64,000 bases of DNA from Elymus sibiricus. Taxonomy: Eukaryota > Streptophyta > Magnoliopsida > Poales > Poaceae. Where the stretch lies: positions 83,949,954 through 84,013,953 of the forward strand of contig CM077665.1 of the NCBI GenBank assembly GCA_039707655.1, written 5' to 3'. The notes under the pieces were generated by a model. That model saw nothing but the letters and a program-made list of their open reading frames with translations. It had not been told where the DNA came from and ran no database searches. The position numbers and the translations under genes were made by a program. Below are positions 10,428 to 21,389 of the stretch, one piece after another. Every line of letters starts with the position of its first letter. The stretch's first letter is position 1.

Positions 10428-11500
10428 GCGGGGGACGGGCGAACCCCCAGATCCCTCCTCTTCTCCGGCCTCCATCCCCGTCGCTCTCCCCTCCTGCCGC
10501 CGCCGGCATGGCCCGCCGGGCCCTGCCCGCGCGGCGCTGGCGGCGGCGGGCCATTCTTTCCCCACACGCGCGTAGGGGGCGTGGGGGCCTCCCGCCGGCG
10601 GTGGTGCTGCTCGGCCGGCGGCGGTGTGGCTCGGTGGCGTGGATCCCGCAGGCTGCGGGTCCCCCTGATGTGGCGGCGCGCACGTTGGTTGCGGGGCGGC
10701 GTGGTGGAACTGGTGGCCGTGGCGTCCGTGCGGCCCAGATCTGGGCCCTTTTGGGCTTCATCTGGGTTGGGCGAGCCGGCGGCTCGACGCGTGGTGGCGC
10801 TGCTCCCTGGTGGTGGTGGCGAGGAGGTGATAGACTGCGGGAGGTGGCGGCTGCGTCGGCCAGTGAGCTGCAGCGGGGCGGCAGGGGCTGTCCGGATCCA
10901 TTTGGGTCCAACCGGGCGAACGGCCTGGTAAGCCCATGTCGTCGCGTCCGGTGAATCCGCGTTCGCGAGGGAGGCTGTCCCTCCCGTCGGCTGCGTTGTG
11001 GATGCCCTAGAGCCCCTTGTCTCCTCGTCCGTCTTCCAGGTCTCGTGTCGGTGGTCTCAGTGATACGGCGAAGGTGGTTCGGTGACTATGGTGGTGCATG
11101 CTGGTGGGTGGCAGGTTAGGCGGTTCACTACGTGGCGTCCGGGTGGTGGTGGGTGTTTGGGACGGGAGAAATCCCTGGCGGCTCGTCCGGCTCCGACGCT
11201 TGCGGGCGTCGTCGGGCCTTCCTGAAGGGGGTCGGTTATGCCTCTCCCCCACTACCCTCCGCGTACCGGGGGAAACCCTAGGACTAGTCCGGGCAGCAGC
11301 GGCGTCGTAGTCGCATTCCTTCTTGAAGGTGATGCTCGATGCGCGACGCCTCGGAGTGCTAGAAGCGCGGTGGTACTTCTCCGGAGGGTGCAACTGTTGC
11401 CGGTCATCTTCGCTTCGTTGATCTGTCGGTGTCGGCATTTGTTTCTCTTTCTTTCTTCTCTCGTTTTTTCTTTTGGGCTTGACGAGGCCACCTACACTAG
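10428..11500 (+). mobile_element. GC-rich retroposon-like block
   Basis: Very GC-rich, plus-sense sequence resembling the GC-rich fronts of grass non-LTR retroposons (compare 6412). It turns T/C-rich at 11430-11470 (ttttttcttttgggcttgac). No A-tail or TSD is seen, so it may be truncated by element A. Long open frames on both strands reflect composition, not coding. Assignment is tentative. Confidence 0.35.
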
Positions 11501-11509
11501 GTAGGGTCA

Positions 11510-12040
11510 TAGACCTCTTATCTAGGACACACCTGGGGTCCTACAAGTTCACAGAAGTCCCTGGACTACCTTAGCATTCGGACGAATGTACAGGATGCAC
11601 TCGGATCCTTGGAAGTCACTCTGACGCTATCAACCACTCGGCCTAGCTTTAGCACCCGGACGTGAAGAAGCAGAGGTGACGTGGGACTTAATTAGCATTG
11701 AATACTGTAGACGTTGCATTACCTGTAATGCTCGTAGTTAACACGGCGTTTCTAGTAACTCCGGCAGTTACTAGCATTAATGACCCTCGTAACGGCACTC
11801 GGCTGGTGGTGGCGCACTCTATATAAGCCACCCCCTACACCAGAAGAGGGGTTACGAACTCTCTGTAATCAGAAACATACACCAAGCAACACTTAGCCTC
11901 AGGGCTCGAGACATAGGACTTTTACCACTTCCGAGTGGGGTCCGAGCTCGTAAATTCCGAGTGTGACACTTGCTCCGTAGCTAGGCTTTGCCCTACTCAT
12001 ACGTACCCCCCGTACTACTGTCAGGATTACTCCCACGACA
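11510..12040 (+). repeat. 5' LTR of element A (start approximate)
   Basis: The end is set by a terminal CA at 12040 next to the primer-binding site. The sequence has promoter-like layout: TATATAA at 11820-11826 and CT-rich leader after it. Words such as 'actcgg' and 'ccgagtg' recur throughout A. The left boundary is inferred only from the end of the GC-rich block before it. Confidence 0.5.
11820..11826 (+). promoter_or_regulatory. TATA box in LTR of A
   Basis: ctcTATATAAgcc, about 215 bp before the LTR end. Transcription would start near 11850, giving a short R-U5. Confidence 0.55.
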
Positions 12041-12042
12041 GT

Positions 12043-12059
12043 TGGCGCCCATCGTGGGG
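12043..12059 (+). other. Primer-binding site of A
   Basis: TGGCGCCCATCGTGGGG lies 2 bp after the LTR end. This TGGCGCCCA(C)CGTGGGG type is common in Tat-lineage elements. Confidence 0.7.
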
Positions 12060-12399
12060 CGCCAGTTCTAGCAAACTCCGGCGCAAGTGGAGATTCATTT
12101 CTTTTTCCGGCCATCATGTTGGCACTCGGCGGTGAGATTCTCTTCGGCAGCCTTTGCTTCATCGCCGACGGATCAGCCTGGCTACAAGATGCACCGCTGG
12201 ACCCGGATGCGTTCCCCGCCCGCGGGGCTATGCATTTCAGCCCAGCGGCGCACGGGGTCCTCCTGCGACAATCATCGGAGGAGTACGGCTGAGTGCCGGC
12301 TCATTCGGCGTCCAGCCGCCGCAAGTGTTCCGGACGCTCACGGCTCAACGGTGGCTCAAGCATGTCATGGCATGGTAACCTACTTCCGAGCAGGTCGCT

Positions 12400-14100
12400 G
12401 TGCTCGACTCCGGCGAACCCACCGTCAGCTTGTCACCCACATCGGGTGACGAGCTGTCCGATGAGTCCGAGTGTGAAAGCAGCGGAAACGCTGCTGAAAT
12501 ACTGATGCCACATTCCACCGATCATGGCCCCCCTGGGTACTCCATGGGTGGCTCCCGTGGCCGTGATGGAGGCCGCCTCGACGGTGGTCCCTCCGACAGT
12601 TATTTTCCCCAGCCTCTCTCTCGGGAGCAGCGGGAGGAGAGGATAAGGAGGGACGACGAAATCCTCCTTATCCCCATCACGGGAATGTCCCTGGAGGAGA
12701 TAGCCTTGGAGGCCACGCGCTAGGCCACTTTGGCTGAGCGCGAGCGTTTAGAGAGGCTCCAGGAAGCACTCGATGAACGCGCATCAAGAGAGCAACCAAG
12801 CTCCAGTTACAACAGGCGGCGGCTGATTCCGAGTGACAAGCCGCCCAAGATCCCAGTGATGCGCACTCCTATCGAAAACCTAGCCGCGGCCACTCGGATA
12901 GCTGAATCCATTCAGCCGTCCGGTTCTACGGCTGGAGCAGGCATTCGACAGATTCAGACTCTGCTGAAAACGGCGATGAGACAGAATGCAGAAGTGTCTT
13001 AGTCGAATCAGCGTGTATACAGCAAGTCCTTCTGGGCTGACACTGTCCAGTCCGCGCATAGTCCGTGCCTATGGGAAGCGCCGATACTCTCCTCCTCCTC
13101 CGAGAGGCCAACACGGAGGGCATTGGCGCGATGATCGGGACGTCAGTCGGACGCCCCCTCCGAGGGGTGGTTCATACGGCAAGCAGCCCTATGAAGATGG
13201 TCGGCCTCACAGAGAAGACTGCAATCGGACTCCCCCTCGCCCAAGAGGATATGAGGAAGCTGGCCGACGCCCTCCACTGCTCAATACCAGATCTACCATC
13301 ACGTAGAGAATGGTGGATAAAAACCGATTGGTCAAAGACCGAGTGAGCGGATGGGGGACGTCAGGTCTTGAGTGCTTCTGCAGGTATATCAGAGAGGCCG
13401 AGATTCCCCCCAACTACAGGTTGGCGACGGGGATCGAAAAGTTTAACGGCGAATCCAAGCCGGAAACTTGGCTCAAAGATTACCGAGTGGTTGTTCAGAT
13501 TGGGGGCGGTGATGACTTCGTGGCGATGAAGCATCATCCCCTCATGCTAGAGGGATCATCTCGAGCCTGGCTGAACCAGTTGCCTTCCAGCGGCATCTAT
13601 TGCTGGGAGGACCTGGCAAAGGTTTTCATCAAAACTTTTGAGGGCACGTATAAGCGTCCGGGTGGATTGACGGAGTTGCAGCATTGTGTCCAGAAAAGCA
13701 ATGAAACTCTCTAGGAGTACATTCAGCGATGGACTACACTGCACAACACGGTTGAGAATGTCACCGAGCATCAGGCCGCCTGCGCTTTCAAGGCGGGCAC
13801 TCGGTACAGGGAACTCATCCTGAAGTTTGGCCGATCGGGAGATCTGTCTCTCAGTCGGGCCATGGAAATCGCTAACAAGTACGCCAATGGCAAAGAGGAA
13901 GACCGCCTCCGCAACGGCAAAGGGCGAGCTGGTGATGCCCCTCAATCGGCAGGGAACGCAGGCAAGAAGCAGAAGCAGAATGCCGATCCTCCGGGAAAGG
14001 CAGAAGTGGCTGCAGTTTCTTGTGAGGGGAAGCCGAAGCCCAAGAAGAATAAGAAAAAAGACTGGGCCGACAAAAAGAAGCCCGAGTACAATTCTGAAGT
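12400..14100 (+). pseudogene. A: gag (decayed)
   Basis: The gag region has an acidic, Ser-rich N-terminal part (12400-12723), a charged segment (12730-13002), and a core in another frame from about 13060 onward. The core includes 'YRLATGIEKFNGESKPETWLK', typical of a plant Gypsy capsid, then a Lys-rich basic tail near 14000-14090 with no zinc knuckle seen. Frame changes near 13010-13060. In-frame TAG stops lie at 12721, 13000, 13304 and 13712. Not translatable as a whole. Confidence 0.7.
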
Positions 14101-14863
14101 AGTGGATCAGCCCTGCGCTATCCACACAAAAAAAGATGAGGAGGGTAACCTCATTTACCCAAAGCACACCACTCGGGAGTGCCGAATGCTCAAGCATGAG
14201 ATGGGTAAAGAGGCCTCTACAGACAAGGACGATGACGAAGAAGGCGAGCGCGATCCTGAGTACCCTCACGTCGACAAGGTCCTGAACATGATCTTCGCAG
14301 ATGTCGAAAGCAAGAGCCGATTGAAGGTCATCAATCGGGAGGTGAACTTGGTAGCTCCAACTGCCGTTAAGTACCTCAACTGGACCAAAAATCCTGTTAC
14401 TTTTGATCAGGCCGATCACCCAACCCACATAGCCACCCCCGGGAGGCAGGCGCTGGTTGTTGATCCGGCTGTCAATGGAGTCCGACTGCGCAAAGTCTTG
14501 ATGGATGGCGGCAGTGGGCTCAACATAATTTATGCGGACACACTCAGCGCAATGGGCATTCCGATGTCCCGCCTGAGTAAGAGCAACATGCATTTCCATG
14601 GGGTCATCCCTGGGAGGAAAGCCGAGTCACTTGGTCAAATCGCTCTTGACGTCGTGTTCGGCGGGGAGAAAAACTTTCGGAAGGAACGCCTGACGTTTGA
14701 AGTGGTTGATTTTCGGAGTGCATATCATGCTATCCTGGGTAGGCCTGCCTACGCGCGTTTCATGGCCAGACCATGTTACGTATATCTTAAACTTAAGATG
14801 CCAGGACCGAATGGAGTGATCACAGTGACCGGCGATCGGAAAGTCGTTGAAGAGTGCCTCTAG
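14101..14863 (+). pseudogene. A: protease region
   Basis: Continues the frame of gag. A retropepsin-like domain reads 'VLMDGGSGLNIIY', where the usual D-[ST]-G is D-G-G-S-G, and later 'YHAILGRPAYARFM', the family's conserved flap-end motif. Ends at TAG 14861-14863; the frame continues toward reverse transcriptase with a further TAG at about 15071. Confidence 0.7.
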
Positions 14864-15073
14864 CAGGGCTCTAAAATTGCAAATGAACAGGTACTCGCAG
14901 TCAAACTCGATGGGTACAAGAAGGAAGTGGACGCTGCGGATTTGCTAAAGTCTAAGCGACTAGCAACGGAATCAGCTTTCCAGTCGGCTGGCGAAACTAA
15001 GCAGGTTCACATTCACCCCACGGATCCGAGTGCGGCTCCGACCAACATCTCGACAACACTCGATGAAAAATAG

Positions 15074-15964
15074 GAAGCCGAGCTCATCCAGTTCCTCCGT
15101 GAGAACTGGGATATCTTCGCATGGAAGCCGTCTGACATGTCGGGGGTTCCTAGGGGACTGGCTGAGCACCGACTCCGAGTGGATTCAAAAGTCAAACCAG
15201 TCAAGGTGCACTTGCGCCGATCCTCCGTCGAGAAGCGCAAGGCGATTGGTGAAGAGATCGCTCGGCTCCTAGCTGCTGAATTCATTCGCGAAGTCTTTCA
15301 TTCCAAGTGGCTGGCCAACCCAGTGTTGGTGCCCAAGAAGGACAAGTCCCTCCAGATGTGCATTGACTTCAAGCACCTTAATCGGGCCTGCCCGAAAGAT
15401 CATTTTCCGCTTCCCCGCATAGACCAAATAGTAGATTCCACCGCCGGATGTGAACGCCTGTCGTTCTTAGATGCGTACTCCGGGTACCATCGGATCCGAA
15501 TGTATGGACCAGATGAAATAAAAACAGCTTTCATCACCCCATTCGGGTGTTTCTACTATATCACTATGCCATTCGGTCTCAAGAATGTTGGGGCAACTTT
15601 TATGCGCATGATTCAGAAGTGTTTGCAAGAGCAAATCAATCGGAACGTAGAGGCTTACATGGACGACATCGTGGTCAAGTCCAGGAAAGGTTCCGCCCTC
15701 CTGGCTGACCTCGCTGAAACATTCGCCAACCTCCGCCATTTCCAAATAAAACTCAATCCTGCAAAATGCACATTCGAAGTGCCCTCCGATAAGCTACTCG
15801 GTTTTCTCGTTTCCGAGCGAGGAATCGATGCTAATCCGGACAAAACCGGCGCCATCGTCCAAATGAAGAAACCTGTCCGTCTGCACGACGTCCAGAAGCT
15901 CGCGAGATGCCTTGCAGCCCTGAGTAGATTCATATCTCGACTCGGTGACCTCTTTACCGATTGA
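15074..15964 (+). pseudogene. A: reverse transcriptase
   Basis: Contains the ordered RT motifs of Gypsy elements: 'NPVLVPKKD', 'CIDFKHLNRACPKD', 'PLPRIDQIVD', 'LSFLDAYSGYHRI', 'TAFITPFGCFYYITMPFGLKN' region, catalytic 'YMDDIVV' and 'LNPAKCTF'. The YxDD box is intact. The frame breaks at 15962 (TGA); the RNase H part continues in another frame from 15961, consistent with a 1-bp deletion. Confidence 0.85.
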
Positions 15965-17124
15965 TGAAGAAGTCTGATACCTTTGAATGGACCCCCGAAG
16001 CGCAAGCCGCATTCGATCAGCTTAAGGCCTTGCTTTCCACCCAGCCGATGTTAGCTGCTCCGAGCAGCCGAGAGCCTTTGCTCTTGTACATCGCGGCTAC
16101 TAGCCAAGTGGTCAGTACTGTCCTCACTGTGGAACGCGAGGAATCGGGAAAAGCATTCAAAGTGCAGAGACCCGTTTATTATATTTCCGAGGTCTTGACT
16201 CATTCCAAGCAAAGGTATCCACACTATCAGAAGCTAGTTTATGGCATTTACCTTACTGTGAAGAAGGTAGCTCATTACTTCCAAGAGCACTCGGTCACAG
16301 TTATCAGTGATGCTCCCCTGTCGGAAATCCTGCATAAAAGAGACGCCATGGGCCGAGTGGCAAAATGGGCGATTGAACTCCTTCCGTTGGAGATCAAGTT
16401 TGAAGCCAAGAAGGCGATCAAATCTCAAGCACTTGTGGACTTTTTGGCCGAGTGGATAGAGCAGGAACAGCCAGCACCAAGTGTTCCCGAACACTGGACC
16501 ATGTTTTTTGATGGATCTAAGATGCTTCAAGGATGTGGAGCTAGAGTAGTTCTCGTTTCCCCCAGAGGAGACCGACTGAGCTACGTCCTTCAAGTCCATT
16601 TAGACTTGTCAAACAATGAGGCCGAATACGAAGCCCTCCTGTATGGGCTCCGAATGGCTATTTCGCTCGGTATCCGACGTTTGATGATATTCGGTGACTC
16701 GGACCTCGTGGTCAATCAGGTGATGAAGGAATGGGATATCCGGAGTCCGGCCATGACTGGATACTGTAATGCAGTCCAGAAGTTGGAAAAGAACTTTGAA
16801 GGCTTAGAGCTGCATCATATACCCCGAGTGAAGAACCAGGCCGCCGATGACCTGGCCAAAATCGGCTCCACTCGGTGGGTCATCCCGAAGGGCATATTCC
16901 TTGAGCACCTGCACTCTCCTTCAGTCAAAGAAGACCCTTTTACTGAAGAGCCCCCACAGGCAGTCGGACCTTCCGATCCGACTGAAGTTGATATTCCGGC
17001 TGTAGTGGATCTCGTTCAGGAGATGTTGGTGATCACTCCCGAGTGGACCCAACCTTACTTAGCTTACTTGCTCCGGCAAGAGCTCCCTGAAGATGAAGAA
17101 GAAGCCCGACGGATCGTCCGATGA
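15961..17124 (+). pseudogene. A: degenerate RNase H plus second (archaeal-type) RNase H
   Basis: The first half (to about 16440) aligns in layout with the standard Gypsy RNase H ('PVYYISEVL', 'RYPHYQKLVY') but lacks the usual D-E-D residues: 'LLLYIAATS' where D-A-S is expected and 'ISDAPL' where T-D-H is usual. The second half (about 16495-16870) is a distinct RNase H with 'FFDGSK', 'NNEAEYEALLYGL', 'FGDSDLVVNQ' and 'NQAADDLAK', carrying D-E-D-D. Such a second domain is established for Tat-lineage elements. Ends at TGA 17122. Confidence 0.8.
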
Positions 17125-18275
17125 TCCAAATCCTTTGAAGTGATGGGAGAACAGCTATACAAGAAAAAGCACTACAGGCGTGGCACAAAAATGCATATCC
17201 CTAGAGGAAGGGCTGCAGATTTTTCATGAAATTCATTCGGGAACCTGTGGCCATCATGCGTCCTCTCGGACGTTGGTCGAAAGGCGTTTCGTGCAGGGTT
17301 TTACTGGCCCCGAGCCAATGCAGCTGCAAAAGACATGGTCGATCTCTGTGTTGGATGTCAGTTTTTCAAGAATCAGACACACAAGCCTGCATCTGCACTC
17401 AAGACCATCCCGCTCACCTGGCCGTTTGCTGTGTGGGGACTCGACATGGTCGGCCCCTGCGTACAGGGTCATGTGGGTTTACCCATCTATTGGTTGCAAT
17501 GGATAAGTTCACCAAGTGGGTCGAAGCAAAGCCCATCAAAAGCTTGGATGCAGCTACTGCTGTCAGTTTCATTCGGCAGATTATCTTCAGATTCGGAGTT
17601 TCCCATGATATCATCACTAATAATGGGAAGAATTTCGATTTAGATGAATTCCGTGAATTCTGCTACACTCAGGACACTCAGGTCAATTACGCTTCCGTAG
17701 CTCACCCGCAGTCGAACGGACAAGCAGAACGAGCAAACGGGATGATTCTTCAAGGATTGAAGCCCCGATTGATGAGGGATCTGAAAATTGCTACTGGCGC
17801 TTGGGTTGAAGAACTACTGTCTGTCCTCTGATGCATTCGGACGACTTCGAATCGTTCGACCAAGAGCACTCCTTTCTTTATGGTATACGGGTCCGAGGCG
17901 GTTCTGCCGAGTGATGTTCGCCACAACGCTCCCCGAGTGGAACTTTACAATGAAGATGAAGCAGAAGTGGCACGCCAGGACGGTCTGGACCTCTTAGAGG
18001 AAGAGTGAGAGTTAGCCTTGATCAGGTCGACACTATATCAACAAGACTTGAGACGCCTTTATGACAGACAAGTCAGAAGGCGCACTTTTCAAGAAGGTGG
18101 TCTTGTTCTCCGATTGGATCAGCAGAAGCCACACAAGTTAGCGCCTCCGTGGCAAGGGCCTTACGCAATCTCCAAAGTCCTGAACAATGGAGCTTCCCAG
18201 TTGTACAATTTCAAAACTGATGCGGAAGAGCCCCGAGCGTGGAACGCGGACCTGCTCCGCAAGTTCTACACTTAG
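17125..18275 (+). pseudogene. A: integrase (fragmented)
   Basis: Integrase spread over at least three frames. The zinc-binding region shows H-H ('IHSGTCGHH') and C-x2-C ('DLCVGCQFF'). The catalytic core has 'WGLDMVGP' (first Asp), 'IITNNGKNF' (second Asp replaced by Asn) and 'SNGQAERANG' (Glu). The C-terminal part (18018-18275) ends 'AWNADLLRKFYT'. Stops and frameshifts lie near 17229, 17480, 17829 and 18006. Inactive. Confidence 0.75.
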
Positions 18276-18409
18276 TTTAAAAACACTCTGTCATTCCTGT
18301 AATGAACTTCCGAGTGAATTCGATAAATAAAAGTCTTTACTTTCCATACTCTTTGTCGCAACTTTTTTAATTTTGTTTGTTTTCCTCATCCCCAGTGGGT
18401 GCGTGGATA

Positions 18410-19635
18410 AACTTAGTTGCGAACCTGATTTATCCTAAGTTACAAACTACTCCGAGTGAGAACATTGTTCACACTCGGGGGGTTAGCTGCGAACCTGATT
18501 TCACCTAAGTTACAAACTACTCCGAGTGAGAACATTGTTCACACTCGGGGGCTTAGTTGCGAACCTGATTTCGCCTAATATACAAAATATCCCAAGTGAG
18601 GACATCATCCACACTCGGGGACTTAGCTGCGAACCTGACTTCGCCTAAGTTAAAAACTACTCCGAGTGAGAACATCGTTCACACTCGGGGGCTTAGCTGC
18701 AAACCTGATTTCGCCTAAGTTACAAAATACCCCAAGTGAGGACATCATCTACTCTCGGGGACTTAGCTGCAAACCTGACTTCGCCTAAGTTAAAAACTAC
18801 TCCGAGTGAGAACATCGTTCACACTCGGGGGCTTAGCTGCGAACCTGATTTCGCCTAAGTTACAAAATACCCCAAGTGAGGACATCATCCACACTCACGG
18901 ACTTAGCTGCGAACCTGACTTCGCCTAAGTTAAAAACTACTCCGAGTGGGAACATCGTTCACACTCGGGGGCTTAGCTGCGAACCTGATTTCGCCTAAGT
19001 TACAAAATACCCCAAGTGAGGACATCATCCACATCGGGGACTTAGCTGCGAACCTGACTTCGCCTAAGTTAAAAACTACTCCGAGTGAGAACATCATTCA
19101 CACTCGGGGGCTTAGCTGCGAACCTGATTTCGCCTAAGTTACAAAATACCCCAAGTGAGGACATCATCCACACTTGGGGACTTAGCTGCGAACCTGACTT
19201 CACCTAAGTTAAATACTACTCCGAGTGGGAACATCGTTCACACTCGGGGGCTTAGCTGCGAACCTGATTTCGCCTAAGTTACAAAATCCCCAAGTGAGGA
19301 CATCATCCACACTCGGGGACTTAGCTACGAACCTGACTTCGCCTAAGTTAAAAACTACTCCGAGTGAGAACATCGTTCGCACTCGGGGGCTTAGCTGCGA
19401 ACCTGATTTTGCCTAAGTTACAAAATACTCCGAGTTAGAACACTGTTCACACTCGGGGGCTTAGCTGCGAACCCGACTTTGCCTAAGTTAAAAACTACTC
19501 CGAGTGAGGATATCATCCGCACTCAGAGACTTAGCTGCGAACCTGACTTCGCCTAAGTTACAAACTACTCCGAGTGTGAACATCGTTCACACTCGGGAGC
19601 TTAGCTGCGAACCTGATTTCGCCTAAGTTACACAT
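18410..19635 (+). repeat. A: 70-bp tandem array, about 17 copies
   Basis: Units start at ttag(c/t)tgcgaacctga with successive starts at 18483, 18553, 18623 and 18693, then on to about 19635. Two subtypes alternate over much of the array. One has gatttcgcctaagttac with ccccaagtgaggacatcatcc; the other has gacttcgcctaagttaa with ctccgagtgagaacatcgttc. The effective higher-order unit is therefore 140 bp. It lies between integrase and the antisense ORF. Confidence 0.9.
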
Positions 19636-19797
19636 CATGACGAATGTTCAAAACGGTCAAATAAAGGCATTCAAATGTCATGCAGTTCAAAGCAAAAGTG
19701 CAGATCGTTGTGGCCGCAAAGTCATGGCGAATGTACGGATACAGAAATCACTCGGCATACCGAGGCAAATATAGCTTAAAAGTTTTCTATCCAAGGT

Positions 19798-19887
19798 TCA
19801 CTCGGCTGCTGTCGCGGATGCTGCGTCGGTGAAGTTGTCGAGGTCGATAACCTCTTCAATCCGAGTGGCTGCCGGCAGGAAGGTCTC
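19798..19887 (-). pseudogene. A antisense gene: last part of final exon
   Basis: Encodes the C-terminal end (...PAATRIEEVIDLDNFTDA..) and a TGA at 19798-19800, on the strand opposite to gag-pol. It is separated from the rest of the exon (38072-38471) by element B. Removing B and one copy of its TSD joins the two parts in frame. Confidence 0.7.
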
Positions 19888-21389
19888 TGATGACCCACAA
19901 TTGTAGGGGATCAATCGTAGTCCTTTCGATAAGTAAGAGTGTCGAACCCAACGAGGAGCAGAAGGAAATGACATGCGGTTTTCGGCAAGGTAATTTCTGC
20001 AAGCACTGAAATTGTAGGTAACAGATAGTTTGATAGCTAGGTTATTGGTAACGAGCAAGTAACGGTAACGGTAAATAAGGTGCAGCAAGGTAGCCCAATC
20101 CTTTTGAGGCAAAGGACAGGCTAGAACAATCTCTAGTAATAGGCAAAGTGTTCTTGAGGGTACATGGGAATTTCATCTAGTCACTTTTATCATGTTGGTT
20201 TGATTCGTGTTCGCTACTTTGATAATTTGATATGTGGGTGGATCGGTGCTTTGGTGCTGTTCTTACTTGAACAAGCTCCCACTTATGATTAACCCCCTCG
20301 CAAGCATCCGCAACTACGAGAAAAGTATTAAGATAAAATCTAACCATAGCATTAAACGTTTGGATCCAAATCAGCCCCTTACGAAGTAGCGCATAAACTA
20401 GGGTTTAAGCTTCTGTCATTCTAGCAACCCATCATCTAATAACTACTCCACAATGCATTCCCTTAGGCCCATGAATGGTGAAGTGTCATGTAGTCGATGT
20501 TCACATGACACCACTAAGGGAATCACAACATACATATCATCAAAATATCGAACACATATCAAATTCACATGATTACTTGCAACATGACTTCTCCCGTGAC
20601 CTCAAGAACAAAGGTAACTACTCACAAATAATAATCATGCTCAAGATCAGAGAGGTATTGAATAGCATAATGGATCTGAACATATAATATTCCACCAAAT
20701 AAACCATATAGTAATAAACTACACAAGGTAATCAACACTACTATTCACCCACAGGTGCCAATCTGAGGTTCCGGTACAAAGATTGAACACAATAGATGAA
20801 CTAGAATTTGAGAGGAGATGGTGTTGTTGAAGATGTTGATAAAGATTGGCCTCCCAAAGATGAGAGGGGTGTTGGTGATGATGATGGCTTCGATTTCCCC
20901 CTTCGGGAGGGAAGTTCCCCCGGCGGAATTGCTCCGCCGGAGGGCAAAAGTGCTCCTGCCCAAGTTCCGCCTCGAGGCGGCGGCGCTTCATCCCGAAAGT
21001 CCTCCTCTGATTTTTTTCTAGGTTAAATGTGACTATATACCAGAAGATGGGCACCGAAGGTGGGCCGAGGAGGCCACAACCCATCAGGGCGCGCCCTGGT
21101 GGGTTGTGCCCACCAGGTTGGGCCCCTCCGGTGGTTTTCTGCTCCAGTATTTTTTATTTATTCCAAAAATAATCTCCGCAAAATTTCAGCTTCATTGGAG
21201 TTCTGCAGAATATGTATCTCTGATGTGCTTTTCTTGGGTCCATAATTCCAGCTGTCGGTATTCTCCCTCTTTGTGTAAACCTTGCATATTATGAGAGAAA
21301 AATGCATTAGAATCACTCCCCAAAGCATTATTATTCAACAAAACATAATAAATAAGAGTAGGAAATCATGATGCAAAATGGACGTGTCA
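19888..21389 (-). repeat. B: 3' LTR
   Basis: 1502 bp, plus-strand TGATGACCC...GTGTCA. Matches 28549-29805 plus 37806-38071. Contains a TATATAG box (minus, 21033-21039) and a GC-rich palindrome at 21075-21108 (cacaaccca..cagggcg|cgccctg..tgggttgtg). Confidence 0.9.
21033..21039 (-). promoter_or_regulatory. TATA box in B LTR with GC palindrome upstream
   Basis: Sense strand reads GTATATAGTC. A 34-bp GC-rich inverted repeat (21075-21108) ends 36 bp upstream. The other B LTR copy has the same arrangement (29692-29698 and 29734-29786). Confidence 0.5.

Noticed and set aside
10300..10954. Pro/Arg/Gly-rich ORFs on both strands
   Set aside because: GC-rich low-complexity block around a poly-C run; no domain and frames depend on the run length.
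13556..14599. 347-codon minus-strand ORF
   Set aside because: Lies antisense to a clearly recognisable gag-protease reading frame of element A; its sequence has no recognisable domain and reflects the codon bias of the sense strand.
18410..19635. CRISPR-like regular repeat array
   Set aside because: Units are contiguous 70-bp tandem repeats without spacers, inside a plant retrotransposon.
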